A DNA stretch of 64,000 nt from Nocardioides limicola (GCF_016827675.1 NZ_JAERJA010000005.1:62001-126000); one strand, 5' to 3'; positions 43,636 to 53,332 are shown, numbered from the stretch's first letter. The notes: a model not told the origin generated them from the sequence alone. Made by a program: numbers and translations.

Positions 43636-46600
43636 ATCGCCACCTCCCACTCCGAGGCCAGCAGCGGCGACCAGATCCGCTCGGCCGCGGCGGGCAGGGC
43701 CGCCGCAGCGGGCGTACGTCCGAGCAGCACGTCGACGTCGGCGCCCACCCCGAACGCGAGGGCGTGATAGGGGTCGGCGTCCTCCTTGGGGTAGCCGTTG
43801 AACCGGTCGGTCGTCCACTCCCGGGCGGCGGCCTGGCCGGCGGAGTCGCGATGGCGGCGGGCTCGTTCCGCCCAGGCGGCCCCGGTCTCGACGGGGCAGG
43901 CGACGGGCGTGGTCAATCCCAGGTCGCGCAGCGCGACCAGGTCGCGGAGGGTCTCGACGGGGTCGACGACATCGGCGCGCAGTCCCCGGGCGACGGCCAC
44001 CTTCGTGGCGGAGCGGCCGCCGGCCTTGCCGACGGCACAGCCGAGCCAGGCCGTGTCCGGTCGGCTGGCGGCCAACGCGAGCAGGTCGACCCACAGGCCC
44101 AACCGTTGCGCGGCCTTGACCCGTCCCCAGCGCATCGACAGCACCGTGACGTCGTGCACGCCGGCGACCGTGCCGATGAGGCGGCGGCCACCGCCGAGGT
44201 CCACGTCGACGTCGATGGTGGCCGGTTGGGCGCTGCGGAACCGCGCCGACGCCTGCCACAGTGCCTGACAGTCGCGCACCAGGGGCTCCAGGGTGGCTGC
44301 GGCCAACGCGCCCGGGGGCAGCGTGCCACGCAACTGCTCGAGGGTGAGCAGCGCGCCGGGCTCGCCGCCGGCCAGCAGCTCCGCAAGCAGCCGGTCGCCG
44401 ATCTGCCAGGTGGCGAGATGGTCCAACTCGATCGGGATCGCGTCGGGGAGTTCGTTGTGGGTCAACGGGGCACCGACGTCGAGCCGCTCCTTGAAGAACG
44501 TCCGAACCGGATGGGTGAGGAACGCCCTCAACTCCTCGACGGTGACGTCGGCAGCGGGCAGTGCGGTCAGTGGTGCGGCCAGCAGCTCCGGGGGCGGGGT
44601 CCGCTCGGCGGCCGCTGCGGCTGCGCCGTCGCGGGCCGCGGCGTCGAAACTCCGACCCGCGAAGTTGCGTCGGTCGTGGGCTTGCAGGGGGTGCCGGGTG
44701 AGCACTCGTCCGGCAACCGGGTCCGCGGTGGTTCGGTCCAGGGCGGCCAGGAGTTCGGCGAGGGGCACGGCGGGTGGACGCTCGGCGCCACTGCGCTCGT
44801 CGGCGCCGCTGTAGGTGACCACCAGGTGCTCGCGGGCGGCCAGGATCGCATCGAGCAGCAGTTGCCGGTCCTCGCCGCGCCTGTCGCGCTCTCCGGTCAT
44901 CGGCCGACGCAGCAGCACGTCATCACCGTCGGCGAGGGTGCCGCGCGGGAACACCTGATCGTCGAGGCCGAGCAGGCAGACCACCCGGTGCGGGATGGAC
45001 CGCATCGGGGTCAACGTCGCCACCGTGATCGCGCCGGTGCGGAAGTTGGCGCGGGTCGGCCGACCGGCCAGCCGCTGCTCGAGCATCGCTCGTACGTCGG
45101 GGAGGCTGAGCTCGGTGGGGGCGTTCTGCGCGGCTGCACCGATGCCGGCCAACTCCCGCTCCAGTTGCGGCAACTGCCAGGCGTCGGCGGCCGCGACCCG
45201 GGTGAGAGCGCGTACGCCGTCGCGCAACGCGGCGAGCCAGTCGGCGACGCTACGGGACTGGGCCAGCGCGGCCAGGCAGCGCTCCAGCCGGTCCAGGAAC
45301 TCGGCGAAGTCTCCGGCCAGGTCGAGTTCATCGCTGCCGATGTCATCGACCGGCACCGCCCGGCCCAGGGGCCGGCGTTCGTCGTCGCTGAGCGCTACCC
45401 CGGCGAGGATCCGTTCCAGCCCGGCGGCGAAGGTGTTGCCGCCGTACTGTCCCAGCCCGTACCTGGTCAGGGTCAGCTCCGCGGACAGCCCCCACCGGAC
45501 GGCGGCACGGTCCACCCAGTCGTGCAGGCGCTCCAGGCCGTCGTCGTCGAAGGAGAAGCGCATCCGGCACGGTGCGGCACCGGCCAGGTCGAGCACCTCG
45601 GCGGCGGTGGCCCGGCCGGCGGCCAGGGTCAGCAGGTGGCCAGCCACCGCCAGCAGCGGGTTGGTGGCGCGCAGCGACCGGTCGGCCAGACGCAACCGGA
45701 GGCGATGCCCGGGGTGCCCGGCCCACCCGTCGGTGTCGGCGGGCGCGAGGCCGAACGCGGACTGGATCAGCGGGGCGTAGCTCTCGATGTCGGGGCACAT
45801 CACCACGATGTCGCGGGGCTCCAGGTCGGGCTGGTCCTGCATCAGGCCGACCAGCACCTCGCGGAGCACCTCGACCTGGCGGGCCGGGCCGTGGCAGGCA
45901 TGCACCTGCACGGAACGGTCGTCCTCGGCCAGGTGTCGGTCGCCCCGCTCGGCGGGGGTGGGGGCGTGGTTGTCGCGCAGATCGTCCTGCAGCCAGCCCA
46001 GCAGCGTGGCCGGGGCCGGCGGACCGGCCAACGTCTCGGCGGTCGCGTCGGCCAGCAGCGGCGCCACCGCCCGGCGCAACTCCCGGGCGTCCCGACCCAG
46101 GGACGCGAGCAGCGGGTGACCGACCAGCTCGACGGAACGGTCCTGGTCGCGGGGCACCACGCTGTCGCCGAGTTGCCCCTGGGCCTCCCAGAGAGACCGG
46201 GAGACCTGGGGCAGCCACAGGTGCACCTCGCGGTGCGTGGCGAGTGCCTGCAGCAACTCCAGTTCGGTGACCGGGATCCGGGTGTGCCCGAAGAGGGAGA
46301 GCCGCTCGGGCAGGTCCAGCGACCCCGGCGCCTCCCGCAGCTGGTCCAGCACGCCGTGGTGGCGGACCTCGGGCGGGTCAGCTGGCACCACCTCCAGCAA
46401 CCGTCGCCACAGCTCCGCCTGCCAGGCCAGGTCGGGCGCCAGGTGGCCACCGGCGCCGTCGCTGTCCTGGCCGGCCCGCCAGTCGGCCAGCAGCCCGGGC
46501 CGCTGCACGGCGTACGACGCGAACCTGGTGGCCAGCCGGTGGGCGGTGGCCCAACGACGGGCCCGGCGCAGGTCCCGCTCGGTGTCGTCGCGCCCCTCGC

Positions 46601-46955
46601 CCAGGTGCCGGGCGAGCGGCCGGCACCAGTCGGCATCCAGGTGCGCGTCGATCGTGGCCAGCAGCGGCCACACCAGACGGTCCGGGTCCCACGGGTCATC
46701 GTCCTCGCTGCCGGTCACCATCGCGACCAGGGAGCGCGGGTTGAGGAACCGGACCCCGGCACAGACCCCGTCCCCGAGACCCGGTGCGGCGCCGAGACGG
46801 TGCGAGAGCCGCTGCGCCAGCCACCGCTCGACACCCCTGGTCGGCACCACCACCACCTCGGTGGCGAAGGGATCCGGCAGCGGGTCGCTCAGCAGCCGGG
46901 CAAGCCCGTCGGCCAGCACGTCGGTGCTGGGGGCGTGGTGCAGGTGAACGGGCAC
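43632..46955 (-). CDS. recC: RecBCD subunit RecC
   Basis: The 1107-residue subunit starts at GTG 46955 with VPVHLHHAPSTDVLADGLAR and has typical RecC stretches: VVVVPTRGVERWLAQRLSHR, RFLNPRSLVAMV, PDIESYAPLIQSAFGLAPAD and ITVATLTPMRSIPHRVVCLL with GLDDQVFPR. It recognises Chi and splits the duplex in the RecBCD enzyme. The frame continues upstream to 47663 only because of high GC. It is the first gene of the operon; the HNH gene is divergent. Confidence 0.92.
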   Translation of the reverse strand: MPVHLHHAPSTDVLADGLARLLSDPLPDPFATEVVVVPTRGVERWLAQRLSHRLGAAPGLGDGVCAGVRFLNPRSLVAMVTGSEDDDPWDPDRLVWPLLATIDAHLDADWCRPLARHLGEGRDDTERDLRRARRWATAHRLATRFASYAVQRPGLLADWRAGQDSDGAGGHLAPDLAWQAELWRRLLEVVPADPPEVRHHGVLDQLREAPGSLDLPERLSLFGHTRIPVTELELLQALATHREVHLWLPQVSRSLWEAQGQLGDSVVPRDQDRSVELVGHPLLASLGRDARELRRAVAPLLADATAETLAGPPAPATLLGWLQDDLRDNHAPTPAERGDRHLAEDDRSVQVHACHGPARQVEVLREVLVGLMQDQPDLEPRDIVVMCPDIESYAPLIQSAFGLAPADTDGWAGHPGHRLRLRLADRSLRATNPLLAVAGHLLTLAAGRATAAEVLDLAGAAPCRMRFSFDDDGLERLHDWVDRAAVRWGLSAELTLTRYGLGQYGGNTFAAGLERILAGVALSDDERRPLGRAVPVDDIGSDELDLAGDFAEFLDRLERCLAALAQSRSVADWLAALRDGVRALTRVAAADAWQLPQLERELAGIGAAAQNAPTELSLPDVRAMLEQRLAGRPTRANFRTGAITVATLTPMRSIPHRVVCLLGLDDQVFPRGTLADGDDVLLRRPMTGERDRRGEDRQLLLDAILAAREHLVVTYSGADERSGAERPPAVPLAELLAALDRTTADPVAGRVLTRHPLQAHDRRNFAGRSFDAAARDGAAAAAAERTPPPELLAAPLTALPAADVTVEELRAFLTHPVRTFFKERLDVGAPLTHNELPDAIPIELDHLATWQIGDRLLAELLAGGEPGALLTLEQLRGTLPPGALAAATLEPLVRDCQALWQASARFRSAQPATIDVDVDLGGGRRLIGTVAGVHDVTVLSMRWGRVKAAQRLGLWVDLLALAASRPDTAWLGCAVGKAGGRSATKVAVARGLRADVVDPVETLRDLVALRDLGLTTPVACPVETGAAWAERARRHRDSAGQAAAREWTTDRFNGYPKEDADPYHALAFGVGADVDVLLGRTPAAAALPAAAERIWSPLLASEWEVAM

Positions 46956-47087
46956 GGCGGACAGCCTGCCATGGAGCACCGACGAAGTGGCCGGGCCGAT
47001 GCGGTGGTTCCGCGTCGGCATGCCTACTCTTGCCAACGAGAGTTCAACGCACGTCACGTCTCCTCGAAGCGGCCGGAGGTGATTGCG

Positions 47088-47552
47088 GTGACCGCCACCC
47101 AGGTGACCTTGCTGAACGCCTCCTATGAGCACCACGACGTGGTGTCGTTCAAGCACGCGGTCCGGATGCTCTTCCGCGGCGTCGCCACCGTCGAGGAGTC
47201 GGTGGCGGACAAGATGATCGGCCCGCATCCGTGGCCGAAGGTGATCCGGCTGGTCCGGTACGTCTCCCAGCGATGGCTGCACCGGCCGGCGGGCTGGTCG
47301 AGGCGCGGCATCCTGATCCGCGACGGCGGCACCTGCGGCTACTGCGGAGCCCCCGCCACCACCATCGACCACCTGCTGCCCGCCTCCCGCGGCGGGCCGT
47401 GGTCGTGGGAGAACTGTGTCGCCGCCTGCCGGCACTGCAACGAACGCAAGGGCAACCGGACCCCCGAGGAAGCCGGGATGCGGCTCAAGGCGCCGGCGTA
47501 CCACCCGACCAAGGCGCGACTGATCACCCTGCAGGCGGCCGCCGCCGGGTGA
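47088..47552 (+). CDS. HNH endonuclease
   Basis: The 154-residue protein has the actinobacterial HNH layout: N-terminal LLNASYEHHDVVSFKHAVRM, a central domain VIRLVRYVSQ, then the zinc-type HNH core RRGILIRDGGTCGYCGAPAT, TIDHLLPASRGGPWSWENC and ACRHCNERKGNRTPEEAG. GTG 47088 has GGAGG eight bases before it; GTG 47079 is in frame but too close to it. These proteins are common and their DNA targets are unknown. It is divergent from recC across 132 bases. Confidence 0.88.
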   Translation: MTATQVTLLNASYEHHDVVSFKHAVRMLFRGVATVEESVADKMIGPHPWPKVIRLVRYVSQRWLHRPAGWSRRGILIRDGGTCGYCGAPATTIDHLLPASRGGPWSWENCVAACRHCNERKGNRTPEEAGMRLKAPAYHPTKARLITLQAAAAG

Positions 47553-47564
47553 GGCGGAAATAGA

Positions 47565-47606
47565 GAACGGCTCCGCGTCGACGGGGGAGGCGACACGGAG
47601 CCGTTC
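47565..47606 (+). terminator. Hairpin 1 after the HNH gene
   Basis: GAACGGCTCCG (47565-47575) pairs perfectly with 47596-47606 around a 20-base loop, 13 bases after the HNH stop. Confidence 0.7.
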
Positions 47607-47612
47607 ATAAGA

Positions 47613-47644
47613 GCTTCGCCGGTGTCTCGGGTCACCGGCGAAGC
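47613..47644 (+). terminator. Hairpin 2 after the HNH gene
   Basis: GCTTCGCCGGTG (47613-47624) pairs perfectly with 47633-47644 around an 8-base loop. The two hairpins in tandem make a strong transcription barrier. Confidence 0.7.
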
Positions 47645-47861
47645 AAGACCCATCCTGCCCCACGAGTCACCGGCTTGTCACGTTGTCGTCACAGAAAGTT
47701 CGCGAATCCTTCGTCAGAGGGGGCGTTGGTCCCGTCTCGGGCGGGCCATCCGGTCCGGCTGCTCGGCGGCCTGAGGCCACTAGGCAGTTTCTCCTCATGG
47801 CGGCCACCGCCCGGCCGCCCCTAGCGTGCGTGCCCGCGACACCCATCCTGAGGAGCACGCA

Positions 47862-48509
47862 ATGAGTGAACGATCCACGTCGAAGGCGGCCCTGATCGTG
47901 GCCAGCCTGGCGTTGGTGCTGTCCGCGACGACCGGAGCCACCGCGGCCGTGGTGACCAGTCAGCAGATCGCCAAGAACGCGGTCAAGTCCAAGCACATCG
48001 CCAAGAGCGCCGTGAAGTCGCGGCACATCGCGCGGGGGACGATCAAGTACGGCGACCTCGCCCCCGCCGCCCGCGAGCAGCTGCAGGGACAGCAGGGCCC
48101 GGCCGGACCCGCTGGACCGAGCGGTCCCGCCGGCGAGATCACCCCCCTGGCGTCGGGCGAGACCATGTCCGGCCCGATCGCCGCCGCGGGCGCGAAGCTC
48201 GACAATGGCACCGGCGGTTACCTCAGCGCGGTGATCCAGTACCCACGCCCGCTTGCCGCACCGGCGCCCAACGGGGCACTCGCCCAGGTCTGGGGCACCA
48301 CCTACACCGCCGACTGCCCCGGGCCGGGTCAGGCGGCCGCCGGGAAGCTGTGCATCTACTCGTCGCTGCACAGCCTGGTGGCCAACCCCTACATCTACTC
48401 GGACGACGCCTGGGCCGACGGCAGGAACGGCGTCGTGGTGTTCTGGCCGTTCAACGGCAACTCCGGCAACGCCTGGGTTGCGGGCAGCTGGGCCTACACG
48501 GCGCCGTGA
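47862..48509 (+). CDS. Secreted protein with short collagen-like segment
   Basis: The 215-residue protein has a signal peptide (ALIVASLALVLSATTGATAA) and then a Lys/His-rich repeat (QIAKNAVKSKHIAKSAVKSR). A short Gly-x-x tract (QGPAGPAGPSGPAG, about 92-105) and a C-terminal globular part with two cysteines follow (YTADCPGPG, GKLCIYSSL). ATG 47862 follows GAGGAG. The layout is common in actinobacterial surface proteins of unknown function. The stop overlaps the next start by TGATG. Confidence 0.8.
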   Translation: MSERSTSKAALIVASLALVLSATTGATAAVVTSQQIAKNAVKSKHIAKSAVKSRHIARGTIKYGDLAPAAREQLQGQQGPAGPAGPSGPAGEITPLASGETMSGPIAAAGAKLDNGTGGYLSAVIQYPRPLAAPAPNGALAQVWGTTYTADCPGPGQAAAGKLCIYSSLHSLVANPYIYSDDAWADGRNGVVVFWPFNGNSGNAWVAGSWAYTAP

Positions 48510-49027
48510 TGGGGATGCGACGCAAGGCCACCCGGGTGGCGGTGACGGCCGCCCTGCTGATCGCGGCCACGGGATGTGGCGAGAGCCTGAGCGAGCGAGG
48601 CGCCGAGCGGCTGCTCGAGCAGTTCACCGACGCCGAGAACGTCGACGTGGACTTCGAGACCGGCGACTTCTCGGTCACCACCGAGGACGGGTCGGTGCAG
48701 ATGGGCGCCCGGCTGCCGCAGGGTTTCCCCGACGATGTCCCCCTGGTGTCCGGCGAGGTGCTGCACGGAGCTGAAGTGCTCGGGGCCGACGGCGAGGCGC
48801 ACTGGACCGTCTCGCTGCAGGTCACCGGCGCCCCCACCGACGCCTACCGGGCGGCGGTCGAGCAGTTGGAGGCCGTCGGCTTCACCTCACAGGGATCGAT
48901 GGACCTGAGTTCGCCCGAGGAGACCGTGTTGGGCGCCACGTTTGAGCGGCCGCCGTACACGGTGGTGGTCTCCGTCATCAGTGACGAGCCGACGATGCTC
49001 AACTATGTGGTCGGGCGCACGGGTTGA
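48509..49027 (+). CDS. Putative lipoprotein
   Basis: The 172-residue protein has a signal peptide ending AATG-C near residue 23 (VAVTAALLIAATGCGESLSE). The mature part has two roughly repeated strand-rich halves (FSVTTEDGSVQMGARLPQGF, WTVSLQVTGAPTDAYRAAVE). It is coupled to the upstream collagen-like gene by a one-base overlap. ATG 48515 is another possible start. The family is not recognised. Confidence 0.72.
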   Translation: MGMRRKATRVAVTAALLIAATGCGESLSERGAERLLEQFTDAENVDVDFETGDFSVTTEDGSVQMGARLPQGFPDDVPLVSGEVLHGAEVLGADGEAHWTVSLQVTGAPTDAYRAAVEQLEAVGFTSQGSMDLSSPEETVLGATFERPPYTVVVSVISDEPTMLNYVVGRTG

Positions 49028-49084
49028 GTCCCGTGTCCCCTAGAGTCAGGCCGCGTCACCCACGCCTGGATCAGGAGACCCCCC

Positions 49085-50137
49085 TTGGCACCGCGCGTCC
49101 GGACCATCCTCTCTGTTGCGACCACCACGACGCTGTTGGCTGCCGTTGCCGCGGGCACCAGCGCCCCGGCGATCGCGCAGCCCACCAGCCAACCGGTCGT
49201 CGTCCATGCTCCGGCGCCCACCGGGACGTGCTTCGACTGGTTCCCGAACCTGATCCGGCAACTCCAGTGCCACCTGGGCCTGATCGACGTACCTCCGGGC
49301 CAGACACCCAACCCCCTCCCCGACCCGTGGCCGGCACCCGACCCCTCGCCCGACCCCGACCCGTCCCGGTTCGACTGCGGCGACACAATCCTGAAGCGCG
49401 ACGGCACTGCGTGGGCGTGCACGTTCGCCGACGACTTCTCCGGCACCGAGCTCGACCGCACGCTGTGGGTTCCTCAGCGCCAGCACAGCAACGGCACGGC
49501 GTCGGTGTTCGCCTGCTACATCGACGACCCGGCCGTGGTCGACGTCTCCGGGGGGTCGCTGAACCTGTCCGTGGTGGAGATGGACGAGCCGGTGCCCTGC
49601 CCCGATGGGCGGCAGACCAGGTACGCCGCCGGCCAGGTCTCGACGTACCAGATCTGGAGTCAGGCCTACGGCCGCTTCGAGGCACGGATGCGGGTGCAGG
49701 AGTTCGATCGCCCGGGGCTGCATGAGGCGTTCTGGCTGTGGCCGGACACCCGACACTTCCCGTGGACGCACCTGTGGCCGGCCTCGGGTGAGATCGACGT
49801 GATGGAGACCTACTCCAAGGACCCACACCTGGCCGTCCCGTTCCTGCATTCGGGGGTCAGCGCGGTGCTCGGCCCGGTGCCCGGGCTCAACACCGCGTGG
49901 GACTGTGTCGCCCACCGTGGCGAGTGGAACACCTACGTGCTGGAGTGGTCGGCGACCCGGATCAAGATCCTCGTCAACGGCCGGACCTGCCTGAACACCG
50001 CCACCGATGCGGCCTTCCACAAGCCGTTCCTGATCGCATTCACTCAGGCGCTCGGCGTCGGCGCCAACGGCTACGACGACTCCGCCGGGTTCACTCCGGC
50101 GACCATGAACGTCGACTACGTGAAGGCCTGGAAGTAG
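49085..50137 (+). CDS. Secreted glycoside hydrolase family 16 enzyme
   Basis: The 350-residue protein has a signal peptide (to about 31), a Cys pair, a Pro/Asp linker (DPWPAPDPSPDPDPSRFDCG near 81-100) and a GH16 jelly-roll domain. The domain starts FADDFSGTELDRTLWVPQ and carries the catalytic motif SGEIDVMET (ExDxxE) near 238. Members cut beta-1,3/1,4-glucans or related galactans. TTG 49085 follows GGAG. It probably attacks external polysaccharide or hydrolyses a wall polymer. Confidence 0.88.
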   Translation: MAPRVRTILSVATTTTLLAAVAAGTSAPAIAQPTSQPVVVHAPAPTGTCFDWFPNLIRQLQCHLGLIDVPPGQTPNPLPDPWPAPDPSPDPDPSRFDCGDTILKRDGTAWACTFADDFSGTELDRTLWVPQRQHSNGTASVFACYIDDPAVVDVSGGSLNLSVVEMDEPVPCPDGRQTRYAAGQVSTYQIWSQAYGRFEARMRVQEFDRPGLHEAFWLWPDTRHFPWTHLWPASGEIDVMETYSKDPHLAVPFLHSGVSAVLGPVPGLNTAWDCVAHRGEWNTYVLEWSATRIKILVNGRTCLNTATDAAFHKPFLIAFTQALGVGANGYDDSAGFTPATMNVDYVKAWK

Positions 50138-50141
50138 CGCG

Positions 50142-50528
50142 TCAGCGCCACACTCCGACGATCAGGGCGATCACCCCGAGCGCCGGCACCAGGCCCTGCT
50201 TCACCGCGGCGGAGGCCTTGTCCGGGCTCGACAGGATCAACACCGCTGCGGCGGCGACCATCGACCCGGCGCCGGTGAACACCAGCGTCGCGCCGACCGC
50301 TTCGAAGCCGGCGGCGTACACGCCGATCCCCAGGAACACCGCGATCGCGAGGAAGAGGTTGTAGAAGCCCTGGTTGAACGCCAGCACCTTCGTCGCCTCC
50401 GCCTCCTCAGCGCTGGTGCCGAAGACCGCTCGCGCCCGGCGGCTGGTCCACGCGATCGACTCCAGATAGAAGATGAAGACGTGCACCAGCGCCGCGATGC
50501 CGGTGAGGACGAGTCCAGTGATGACCAT
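50142..50528 (-). CDS. DUF1304 membrane protein
   Basis: The 128-residue protein has four membrane segments and the family features LTGIAALVHVFIFYLESIAW, NQGFYNLFLAIAVFLGIGVY and an ending LGVIALIVGVWR. The function of DUF1304 is unknown. It converges with the GH16 gene with four bases between. Confidence 0.88.
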   Translation of the reverse strand: MVITGLVLTGIAALVHVFIFYLESIAWTSRRARAVFGTSAEEAEATKVLAFNQGFYNLFLAIAVFLGIGVYAAGFEAVGATLVFTGAGSMVAAAAVLILSSPDKASAAVKQGLVPALGVIALIVGVWR

Positions 50529-50620
50529 GGTGGTGCCTCCTTGATGCCAGGAGTCGACACCCTACCGATCAGAGGCCATCGCCCCGGGCAACGGAACCAG
50601 AAGGGACAACTGAGCAGGGT

Positions 50621-52006
50621 CTAGGGCAATGTCGTAGCGGTCACCGACGGTGCCGATCGAGGGGAACGCCCGTATCGTGTGGCCCCTACTGGGCCTGAGG
50701 GATGGTTCACCACCAGTCCGGCCGTGAACCGGGCCATGCTCGCCAGGGCACGAGCTTGGCGCAGGGCGTGGCGGGGGTGCTGAGCGGAACCAGCGATCAA
50801 GGCGCCGGTGGTCCGCGCTGTCGCCGTCAGGAACGCTCCCGTCGGAACTGCTCGCAGCGGTGGGATGGTCTTGTTGAGGATGCCTGCCAGGCGTAGGGCC
50901 ACCTCAGGGTCCCGTGCTCCTGGCTCGAAGATCGCATCGGCTAACGCTTCGGGGAGGTAGGGCTCGCCGATCAGGCAGTTGGTCCAGTACATCTGCCACG
51001 CATCCTGGTCCCGCCACCGCCACCATCGCCGCGTGTGGGCATCGATGCGGTTCGTCTCGAAACCCAGCTCGACGGCGGCAGCGAGTGTCTCGGCTTGTCG
51101 CATCGCGTCGGACATGCCTTGGCCGAGCGAGTAGTCCTTGAAGTTGCCGGCGTCGCCCACCAACACCCATCCGGGGCCGGCGGATGTGCGGAAGTAGCTG
51201 TGCCATCTCTGGAGGACTCGTAGCGGACCCACTCGAGTTGCGTCTCTTGTTGCCTCCGCCAGCTCAGGGAACAGTTCGAGCTCGATGTCGAAGTTGCGGT
51301 ATCGGTCCTTGAGAAAGGACTGTCCGACGTCGATGGGCACGGCTGCCGCGGCGAGGAACCGACCGCCATCGAGCGGCGTGCCGAGGAAGCCGGTGGTGCC
51401 ACCGCCGGGCCTGCTCCTGGCGCCGAAGAAGAACCCGGCCTCGATGTCGGCGCCCTCATAGATCGACCAAGTCGGCAACCGTCCAGCGGCGCGCGAACAG
51501 TACTCGGAAGCGCCTACGCTGGCCGCGACGGTCGAGTTGCGGCCATCAGCGCCGACTACCAGTCCCGCGTACAGGTCCCCGGACGCCGTGCGCACGCCAA
51601 CGACCCTGCCTGCTTCGACGATCACGCCCTTGACCGCGCTTCCGACCCTGACGTCGGCACCGACGTGCGCTGCGCTCTCCACGAGTGCTGCGTCGAGCAT
51701 GGTTCTGGTGACTCCCAACGTCATCCCATAGGTCTGCGGATCGACGTCGAGCGTGAAAGTTGAATGGGGACTGACGGTCGTTACGCTCCGCATGACCGGA
51801 GGACCGGCCGCCAGCACACGGTCGAGCATCCCAAGCCGCCGCAGTACATCGACGCCGTTGGACTGCAGTGCGCTCGTCGACGGGGTATCGCTGGGGAACG
51901 TCGCCTTATCCAGGACACAGACACGGAGTCCGCGGTCGGTCAGGGCCTTGGCGAGCGGCGCCCCGGCACATCGCGCACCCACGATGATCACGTCGAACGT
52001 TTCCAT
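50621..52006 (-). CDS. FAD-dependent oxidoreductase (geranylgeranyl-reductase/halogenase-like)
   Basis: The 461-residue flavoprotein starts with the dinucleotide fold DVIIVGARCAGAPLAKALTD and has LVVGADGRNSTVAASVGA (DG motif) and WVLVGDAGNFKDYSLGQGMS (GD motif), as in the PHBH/GGR group. ATG 52006 follows AGGAGGACGT; the frame upstream to 52042 is unneeded. It could reduce or hydroxylate an aromatic or isoprenoid substrate. It lies 300 bases from the aromatic cluster on the same strand, so involvement in it is possible but unproven. Confidence 0.82.
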   Translation of the reverse strand: METFDVIIVGARCAGAPLAKALTDRGLRVCVLDKATFPSDTPSTSALQSNGVDVLRRLGMLDRVLAAGPPVMRSVTTVSPHSTFTLDVDPQTYGMTLGVTRTMLDAALVESAAHVGADVRVGSAVKGVIVEAGRVVGVRTASGDLYAGLVVGADGRNSTVAASVGASEYCSRAAGRLPTWSIYEGADIEAGFFFGARSRPGGGTTGFLGTPLDGGRFLAAAAVPIDVGQSFLKDRYRNFDIELELFPELAEATRDATRVGPLRVLQRWHSYFRTSAGPGWVLVGDAGNFKDYSLGQGMSDAMRQAETLAAAVELGFETNRIDAHTRRWWRWRDQDAWQMYWTNCLIGEPYLPEALADAIFEPGARDPEVALRLAGILNKTIPPLRAVPTGAFLTATARTTGALIAGSAQHPRHALRQARALASMARFTAGLVVNHPSGPVGATRYGRSPRSAPSVTATTLP

Positions 52007-52306
52007 ACGTCCTCCTGTTGAGCTTCGGACCGCCGCTCGCACCTTGATCCGACGTTCCCGCGGTCATGGCAGTGAGTCTGAATACCCGCTACACGGTGTA
52101 TCAGTAACATTGCCGCAGGCGAGGACATGTGACCAACGACACCCAGATCGAACGGATCGCCCCGGAAGCAGACGAGACCCGACTCGCACTGATCGCGCGC
52201 CGGCTCCACTCCGTCGCAGATCGAACGGATCGCGAACCTCTTGCAGGTGAACGAGGCTTACGCGACTGCCCCCCGCATACCCATCAGTCGGCTGCTGCTG
52301 GCGCGT
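52007..52306. other. Intergenic stretch with gene remnant and direct repeats
   Basis: CAGATCGAACGGATCGC occurs at 52144-52160 and again at 52217-52233. The first is in a frame from GTG 52129 (VTNDTQIERIA), the second in a different frame that continues NLLQVNEAYATAPRIPISRL to a stop at 52310-52312. The 73-base step between repeats breaks the frame. Removing it would join the two into a 36-codon open frame. No function is recognised. Confidence 0.45.
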
Positions 52307-53332
52307 CTATGAGTCCGCTTTCTGAATCGGCGGGCCCGCCAAATCGAGCGCGATGTCGACGATCATGTCCTCCTGACCGCCGACGAGCCCGCGGCGGCCG
52401 ACCTCCAGCAGGATGGTGCGTACGTCGAGGCCGTACCGCTCGGCGGCAGCCTCAGCGTGACGCAGGAAGCTCGAGTAGACGCCCGCGTATCCGAGCGTGA
52501 GAGTCTCCCGATCGACCCGGACGGGGCGGTCCTGCAGCGGACGCACCAGTTCCTCCGCAGCGTCTTGCAGTGCGAAGAGGTCCGCGCGGTGCTTCCACTC
52601 GTAGAGGTCGGCGACGGCGACCATCGGCTCGATCGGGCAGTTGCCCGCCCCGGCACCCTGACCGGCGAGCGAGGCGTCGACCCGGTAGACACCCTCCTCC
52701 ACCGCGACCACCGAGTTGGCGACCGACAGCGAGAGGTTCTCGTGGGCATGGATGCCGATCTCGGTGGATTCGTCGAGCACGTCGCGGTAGGCGCGCACCC
52801 GGTCACGCACGCCGGTCATGGTGAGCCGTCCGCCGGAGTCGGTGACATAGACGCAATGCGCGCCGTAGGACTCCATCAGCTTCGCCTGCTCTGCCAGAGT
52901 CCCCGCCGGAGCCATGTGGCTCATCATGAGGAAACCAGCGACGTCCATGCCGAGCTCGCGGGCCTTGGCGATGTGCTGCGCGGAGACGTCGGCCTCGGTG
53001 CAGTGGGTGGCGATGCGGATCGACCGCACGCCCAGGTCGTAGGCGCGCTTCAGCTCCTCGATGGTGCCGATGCCGGGCAGCAGCAGCGTGGTGAGGCGTG
53101 CGCTGCTGATGTTGTCCGCAGCGACCTCCAGCCACTCCCAGTCCGTGTGGGAGCCGGGGCCGTAGTTGAGCGACCCACCGGCGAGGCCGTCACCGTGCGC
53201 GACTTCGATCGCGTCGACGCCGGCGGCATCCAGCGCAGCGACGATCTCGCCGAGCCGGCCCGGTGGGATCCGGTGGCGGATGGCGTGCATGCCGTCGCGG
53301 AGCGTGACGTCCTGCAAGAAGATCTCGGTCAT
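52307..53332 (-). CDS. mhpE: 4-hydroxy-2-oxovalerate aldolase
   Basis: The 341-residue enzyme cleaves 4-hydroxy-2-oxovalerate to pyruvate and acetaldehyde. It has the DRE-TIM start [18 protein letters not shown] (general Arg and metal-binding Asp), [13 protein letters not shown] and the metal-binding [13 protein letters not shown]. It overlaps the acetaldehyde dehydrogenase gene by four bases, matching the channelled DmpFG-type complex of the two enzymes. It is the last gene of the lower meta-pathway operon. Confidence 0.95.
   Translation of the reverse strand: MTEIFLQDVTLRDGMHAIRHRIPPGRLGEIVAALDAAGVDAIEVAHGDGLAGGSLNYGPGSHTDWEWLEVAADNISSARLTTLLLPGIGTIEELKRAYDLGVRSIRIATHCTEADVSAQHIAKARELGMDVAGFLMMSHMAPAGTLAEQAKLMESYGAHCVYVTDSGGRLTMTGVRDRVRAYRDVLDESTEIGIHAHENLSLSVANSVVAVEEGVYRVDASLAGQGAGAGNCPIEPMVAVADLYEWKHRADLFALQDAAEELVRPLQDRPVRVDRETLTLGYAGVYSSFLRHAEAAAERYGLDVRTILLEVGRRGLVGGQEDMIVDIALDLAGPPIQKADS

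Larger units (their letters stand above)
47553..47861. other. 309-base intergenic stretch with two hairpins
   Basis: The stretch contains the two terminator hairpins and about 215 further bases with no credible gene. An in-frame reading between 47683 and 47862 has no ribosome-binding site. A promoter for the secreted collagen-like protein must lie here. Confidence 0.5.

Noticed and set aside
41047-43767. 906-codon open frame antisense to recB
   Set aside because: Low-complexity Gly/Arg/Val product without homology signals; recB motifs are intact on the other strand.
43764-47552. 1262-codon open frame on the plus strand across recC
   Set aside because: Antisense shadow of recC. Only its last part (47088-47552) is a real gene, the HNH nuclease, which has its own start and ribosome-binding site.
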